DNA from: Clostridia bacterium
GTDB taxonomy: Bacteria; Bacillota; Peptococcia; Peptococcales; SKKY01
Direction: 5' to 3'
NCBI GenBank assembly: GCA_007123515.1
Contig: SKKY01000097.1
Coordinates: 1-16,858 of the forward strand
Length of the DNA: 16,858 bases
Shown here: positions 13,873-16,858 of the stretch, piece by piece
Position numbering within the stretch: the stretch's first letter is position 1
Layout of the letters: each line of letters opens with the position of its first letter
Notes under the pieces: generated by a model
Database searches by the model: none
Told to the model about the DNA's origin: nothing
Seen by the model: only the letters and a program-made list of their open reading frames with translations
Program-made: the position numbers and the translations under genes

Positions 13873-15720
13873 CTATATCACACAACGGTTTTTCCCTTTT
13901 TCTTTCGCCTTATACATAGCCTGATCGGCCATATGGATAAAGTCATCCGGGGAGACTTGGGAAGACGGAACCATTGAGGCTATCCCGATACTAACCGTAA
14001 CACCGAACGATTCTACACTTTTCCGAATGGTTTCAGCGACAGATATCGCTCCTTTTTGATCGGTTCCCGGAAGCAAGATTACAAATTCTTCACCACCATA
14101 ACGAGCCACTACATCCGCACTACGTTGCACATGTTCCTGTAATATCGTTGCCACTTGTTGCAGACAACGATCTCCTTCCTGATGACCATAGTTGTCATTA
14201 TAAATTTTAAAATTATCAATATCAAGAAACAACAAGGATATCGACTCCTGATAACGGGACGCCCTGCGCCATTCTAAAAGAAGTGCCTCATCAAAATAGC
14301 GTCGGTTCCAGACATTTGTCAAACCATCTCTCTGCGACATCATTTGTAGTTTCCTGTTAGTTTTTTCTAAGACCCACTTCTGTTCCTCTATTTTTTGATA
14401 GGATTCCTGGAGATCTTCCGTTCTATTTTCCACTAAGGCTTCAAGATTTTCATTCAGGTTCCTTAATTCTACAGTCATTTCTTCATTTTGATTAAATGTT
14501 TTAGCATATTTAAAAGCTAAAACAAACGAATGAGTTAGGGTAAACATCAAAAGACCGAAAGAGGACAAATTCCCCGTAAGAATGAATCGATTTAAAAAAT
14601 GGAAGTCGCTCATTAGGATGCTGTGAAAGATCAAATCATGGAATACAGTAATAATCAGAAATACATATCCAAAGACAATAAACTTGGCGCCTGCCTCCTT
14701 TTTCCGATAAATCTTAAAAAGAATCATTAGTATGTACAAACTCAATAATAGAGTGAATACCTGAAATAAAGGATTTATCAAGGTAAATATCCTTGCTGGT
14801 GTCAATAATACCACCGCGCCAATTACCCCCACAAACAAGGTACTGGCTTTTACAACTGCTTTTGAAACATATTGTGTGTATAGTTCCTGAAAAAAGAGTA
14901 ATAAAAGAAGAACACCTGTATAATAACTAAGTGTCTGAATCTTATGAGCCAATTCCCAATTAAAGAAAGGAAATATTTGAATTAAAAAACCGCTGCCTAC
15001 CAGTAGTGTCCGAATACTAATCAACAAACAAAAAAGAGCATAGTAGAGCAAGGATAATTCTTTTTTACGATATCGATATAACACCAGGTGATACACACCC
15101 ATAACCAGTAAACTTCCAAAAAGAAGCAATTCATAGGCTAGTTGTCTTTTAGTAACTGCCATTACTTGCTCTTCTGTGCCTGTAAGAATATTTTCAAGAA
15201 TTCCGCCGCTTCGGTGCTGGAAATTTGAAACCTGAATTACAATCTCAACCTGTTCCTGTTCCGGTATGATAAAGGCTTCCTGTCTTAGATATTGTGGTGT
15301 ACTTTCTTTAAGACTTGTACCTACCGTTCCGGCAGTTGCGACTTCTTCTCCATTAACCCACATTCTGTAAGCCGTCAGAATTCTGGGTATTTTAAAAGCG
15401 GTAATCCTGTCCGGATCCATTAGCACCGTTAAACGGTAGGTTCCATAACCGCTCCCAGGCAAATTTTCTTCATTAATCTGATACCCATTCCAGGCTCCAG
15501 GCACTTGCACGTAACCAGAAAGTTCAGGAACACCCGCAGCAAAATCCTTTGGCTCTAGGAGTTCTTTCCAGTAAAATTCCCATTGTGTTTCTAAGGGTTG
15601 CAGCGTTTCTGTCTCCCTGCTAATGTCAAATATGCCATTGTTGCCCAAAGCAGTACTTGTTATAAATAATGTCAATAAAACAATACATCCTATAATTCTA
15701 ATGGGTCTGTTTTTTTTCAT
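13873..15720 (-). CDS. 7TMR-DISM membrane diguanylate cyclase (GGDEF)
   Basis: The 615-residue protein has a signal peptide (about 8-26), an extracytoplasmic GH2-like beta-sandwich (about 40-190, with WEFYWKELLEP, YVQVPGAWNGY and YRMWVNGEEVATAGT), seven membrane segments (about 195-405), a coiled coil (about 410-460) and a GGDEF domain (about 460-612). The active site is GGEEF (542-546), the metal-binding D500 is in FLDIDNFK, and the inhibitory I-site R533-S-A-D536 lies exactly five residues before it. So it should make c-di-GMP from GTP, be product-inhibited, and sense an outside ligand. The ATG at 15720 has a CTGGAG site. It heads the DGC-EAL-lipoprotein set, downstream of a candidate promoter at 15745-15772. 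Confidence 0.94.
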   Translation of the reverse strand: MKKNRPIRIIGCIVLLTLFITSTALGNNGIFDISRETETLQPLETQWEFYWKELLEPKDFAAGVPELSGYVQVPGAWNGYQINEENLPGSGYGTYRLTVLMDPDRITAFKIPRILTAYRMWVNGEEVATAGTVGTSLKESTPQYLRQEAFIIPEQEQVEIVIQVSNFQHRSGGILENILTGTEEQVMAVTKRQLAYELLLFGSLLVMGVYHLVLYRYRKKELSLLYYALFCLLISIRTLLVGSGFLIQIFPFFNWELAHKIQTLSYYTGVLLLLLFFQELYTQYVSKAVVKASTLFVGVIGAVVLLTPARIFTLINPLFQVFTLLLSLYILMILFKIYRKKEAGAKFIVFGYVFLIITVFHDLIFHSILMSDFHFLNRFILTGNLSSFGLLMFTLTHSFVLAFKYAKTFNQNEEMTVELRNLNENLEALVENRTEDLQESYQKIEEQKWVLEKTNRKLQMMSQRDGLTNVWNRRYFDEALLLEWRRASRYQESISLLFLDIDNFKIYNDNYGHQEGDRCLQQVATILQEHVQRSADVVARYGGEEFVILLPGTDQKGAISVAETIRKSVESFGVTVSIGIASMVPSSQVSPDDFIHMADQAMYKAKEKGKNRCVI

Positions 15721-15744
15721 ATATATACTCCAGGAAATTATTTG

Positions 15745-15772
15745 ATTTTATTAAATAATAACAGAAATACAA
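15745..15772 (-). promoter_or_regulatory. Candidate promoter of the GGDEF gene
   Basis: On the minus strand TTGTAT (15772-15767), a 16-base spacer and TAAAAT (15750-15745) lie just after the HesB-like gene's terminator and 25 bases ahead of the GGDEF start codon. The -10 matches 5 of 6 consensus bases, the -35 only half. Position makes it plausible; the AT-rich context makes chance matches common. Confidence 0.45.
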
Positions 15773-15788
15773 GTAAAAAAAAGCATAA

Positions 15789-15818
15789 ATCCCTAATGAA
15801 GTGATCTTCATTAGGGAT
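15789..15818 (-). terminator. Rho-independent terminator after the HesB-like gene
   Basis: A perfect 13-bp stem (15789-15801 with 15806-15818, arm ATCCCTAATGAAG) encloses a 4-base loop. On the minus strand it is followed by TTATGC and then a run of eight or more T. The T run starts a few bases late, which may weaken it slightly. It lies about 57 bases after the HesB-like stop codon and separates that gene from the GGDEF promoter. Confidence 0.88.
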
Positions 15819-15874
15819 GATCTTATATCTAAAATCTATTACTTTCATTTACTACCAAATATTTCTGAAAAAAG

Positions 15875-16150
15875 TTAACCGCAACACCTTGATGCTTCTT
15901 CATCCACAACGGCTAATTCTCCTTCTTCTACTATTATTGTTAATTTCTCAGCTTTTTCCTTTGCATCCTCTTCCATCAAGACTGAAATGCCATTAATTGT
16001 AATCGGTTCCTCCCCTTCTTCCAATTCTGCCAAATCGACTTCAAGTGCGGGTCCACAGCAAGATTCTTGTATAGATACTAACAAACAATTAGCTTTATTA
16101 TCTTTAAATATTTCTTCCAGCATAACTTTAGCTTCATCTGTAATTTTCAT
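15875..16150 (-). CDS. HesB-like (IscA-related) small protein, Cys-rich
   Basis: The 91-residue protein resembles the HesB/IscA-like family, often labelled adhesin in Clostridia. It has MKITDEAKVMLEEIFKDN at the start, a central ESCCGPALEVDL, an INGISVLMEEDA strand-helix and a terminal CCG. Cysteines are C22, C31, C32, C89 and C90. IscA-type scaffolds use one central and two C-terminal cysteines, so the paired CCG motifs could hold a metal or iron-sulfur cluster (inference). The family's role in Clostridia is not established. The ATG at 16150 is chosen over the one at 16189 because GGAGG lies 7 bases upstream and the longer form adds a non-family leader. It is followed by its own terminator. 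Confidence 0.85.
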   Translation of the reverse strand: MKITDEAKVMLEEIFKDNKANCLLVSIQESCCGPALEVDLAELEEGEEPITINGISVLMEEDAKEKAEKLTIIVEEGELAVVDEEASRCCG

Positions 16151-16289
16151 TTTATTACCTCCATTTATTAACCTGATTGATCTATCCAACTTTTAATTCC
16201 TTACCATGTTTTTATTCCTCATAAACTTTGAGTATTTCTGATAGATTTAAAGTACATTATTTCAATTTTTTTGCCATCTTTTTGTTATT

Positions 16290-16723
16290 TTAATCATTTA
16301 CTTTAGCATCTTTCCAAAATTCTTTTGCCTCTGCAGGCAACACCTCAAGCATGGCATCAAATACTTCTATATCCACATTCATTCTTACTGCTTTTGTAAC
16401 TTCTTGAATAGCTTTTTCAGTAGAAAAATTATGCGTTGGTCTAAGCTTTGTTACTTCTAGATTCATTTTTTCTAAAGTATCAAAAGCAACTATCTTTTCT
16501 TCGGGATTCCAATCTGCAATATATAAAGCTCTAAGTCCAACATTAAGAGATGATGCAAAAATGATTGAATCTTTCAATGTCACTCGTCTTCTAAAGACTT
16601 GAAAAACCCCTGGGTCGTGGTGTATGACTGATGAACCAATCCTAATCCCGACACATTTTTAACATCAGTCAAAAATTTTGTAAAATGATCAGTAGCTCTT
16701 TGATATTCAGATGGATAGGGCAT
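16290..16723 (-). pseudogene. DUF2267 gene split by a frameshift into two overlapping frames
   Basis: Two adjacent frames together make one complete DUF2267 protein of about 143 residues. Frame A (16723 to its stop at 16580, 47 residues, MPYPSEYQRATDHFTKFLTD start) has an AAGGAG site 7 bases before its ATG. Frame B (16583 to 16290, 97 residues, first codon GTG) holds GLRALYIADWNPEEK and VLPAEAKEFWKD, the equivalents of the family's GLYYEGWDP and LPAE-LW segments. The frames overlap in GTGA. Adding one base near 16586 (GAC CGA GTG) would restore the family-like join SLED-RVTLKDS. DUF2267 has no known function. The cause may be mutation, a sequencing error, or less likely real coupled or frameshifted translation. 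Confidence 0.78.
16580..16723 (-). CDS. N-terminal DUF2267 fragment (47 residues)
   Basis: This small frame is easy to miss: ATG at 16721-16723, stop TGA at 16580-16582. It supplies the first helices of DUF2267, including the YQRATDHFTKFL helix (about residues 7-18) and the SYTTTQGFFKSLED helix (about 33-46). It has the only good ribosome binding site of the split gene, AAGGAG at about 16731-16736, so translation of the locus starts here. On its own it is too short to fold as the family domain. If translation is coupled, frame B follows at the overlapping GTG. Confidence 0.75.
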   Translation of the reverse strand: MPYPSEYQRATDHFTKFLTDVKNVSGLGLVHQSYTTTQGFFKSLEDE

Positions 16724-16760
16724 AGCGAATCTCCTTATCATTTTATTTCAGCCTTGGCAA

Positions 16761-16858
16761 GAAGACTCCCACCTCTTAGCCTTCCATTCTCACGTAGTGA
16801 GAGCGAAGGTGGGAGATGAATTGCTTGCACCTCCTATAAGTTTTTTTGAGTGAATCAC
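16761..16858. mobile_element. Possible IS200/IS605-type end or omega-RNA region at window edge
   Basis: A compound hairpin is present. Outer arms CTCCCACCT (16766-16774) and AGGTGGGAG (16807-16815) pair perfectly over 9 bases, and an inner stem CTCAC/GTGAG (16789-16793 with 16797-16801) has a 3-base loop. CACCT at 16829-16833 can pair with AGGTG at 16807-16811 as an alternative. Such GGTGGGAG hairpins occur in the subterminal, reRNA-like regions of TnpB-type elements of Clostridia (recalled, not searched). No transposase frame lies inside the window, so the element would extend to the right. The DUF2267 ribosome binding site is only about 25 bases to the left, which limits the boundary to about 16737-16766. 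Orientation is not determined. Confidence 0.4.

Noticed and set aside
16210..16260. Possible promoter of the HesB-like gene (TTGAAA with a downstream TATCAG)
   Set aside because: The spacing and -10 match are poor; AT-rich DNA gives such matches by chance.

Overview
The window is a chromosomal stretch of a low-GC, Gram-positive anaerobe-type bacterium, most likely a member of the Clostridia. The evidence is strong AGGAGG-type ribosome binding sites, AT-rich intergenic DNA, a flavodoxin-ferredoxin (EFR1-type) protein, a HesB-like small protein and a Firmicute-style lipoprotein. A BCCT osmolyte transporter and a cation/proton antiporter with its own TrkA-type regulator suggest, by inference only, a salt- or alkali-adapted relative such as Tindallia, Natronincola or Alkaliphilus. 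No rRNA, tRNA, CRISPR array or prophage is visible.

Layout, left to right. (1) Positions 1-157 hold the 5' part of a secreted protein on the minus strand. Its roughly 250-base leader contains a pseudoknot-capable region that runs directly into a terminator, so it looks like an attenuator or riboswitch. (2) Positions 413-2568 hold an NfeD serine-protease homologue and a slipin (SPFH) protein, a classic two-gene membrane operon on the minus strand. (3) Positions 2634-6560 hold a minus-strand operon, BCCT transporter, aldo/keto reductase, EFR1 ferredoxin, small GNAT protein, closed by a strong terminator. (4) Positions 6629-6997 hold a DUF2188 protein, divergent from (5) the plus-strand pair at 7130-9681: a CPA2 antiporter membrane domain and a two-unit TrkA protein. 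These are the only plus-strand genes. (6) Positions 9678-12241 hold a self-contained minus-strand operon of TetR regulator, DUF6544 membrane protein and alpha/beta hydrolase. It is driven by a consensus-like promoter whose -10 box lies inside a perfect 46-bp palindrome. (7) Positions 12277-15772 hold a cyclic-di-GMP module: a membrane 7TMR-DISM GGDEF cyclase, an EAL phosphodiesterase and a small lipoprotein. (8) Positions 15789-16723 hold a HesB-like protein with its terminator and a DUF2267 gene broken into two overlapping frames. (9) The right edge has a strong compound hairpin resembling the end or omega-RNA region of an IS200/IS605-type element that would continue beyond the window.

Most genes fall into two themes: coping with ionic or osmotic stress at the membrane (slipin/NfeD, BCCT, antiporter/TrkA) and signalling (TetR operon, c-di-GMP module). 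Several starts were moved to internal ATG codons with far better ribosome binding sites (antiporter 7130, TrkA 8320, EAL 13818, HesB-like 16150). The observations most worth following are the leader with the pseudoknot and terminator, the TetR palindrome operon, the frameshifted DUF2267 gene with the IS-like edge next to it, and the BCCT transporter's acidic eight-residue-repeat tail.
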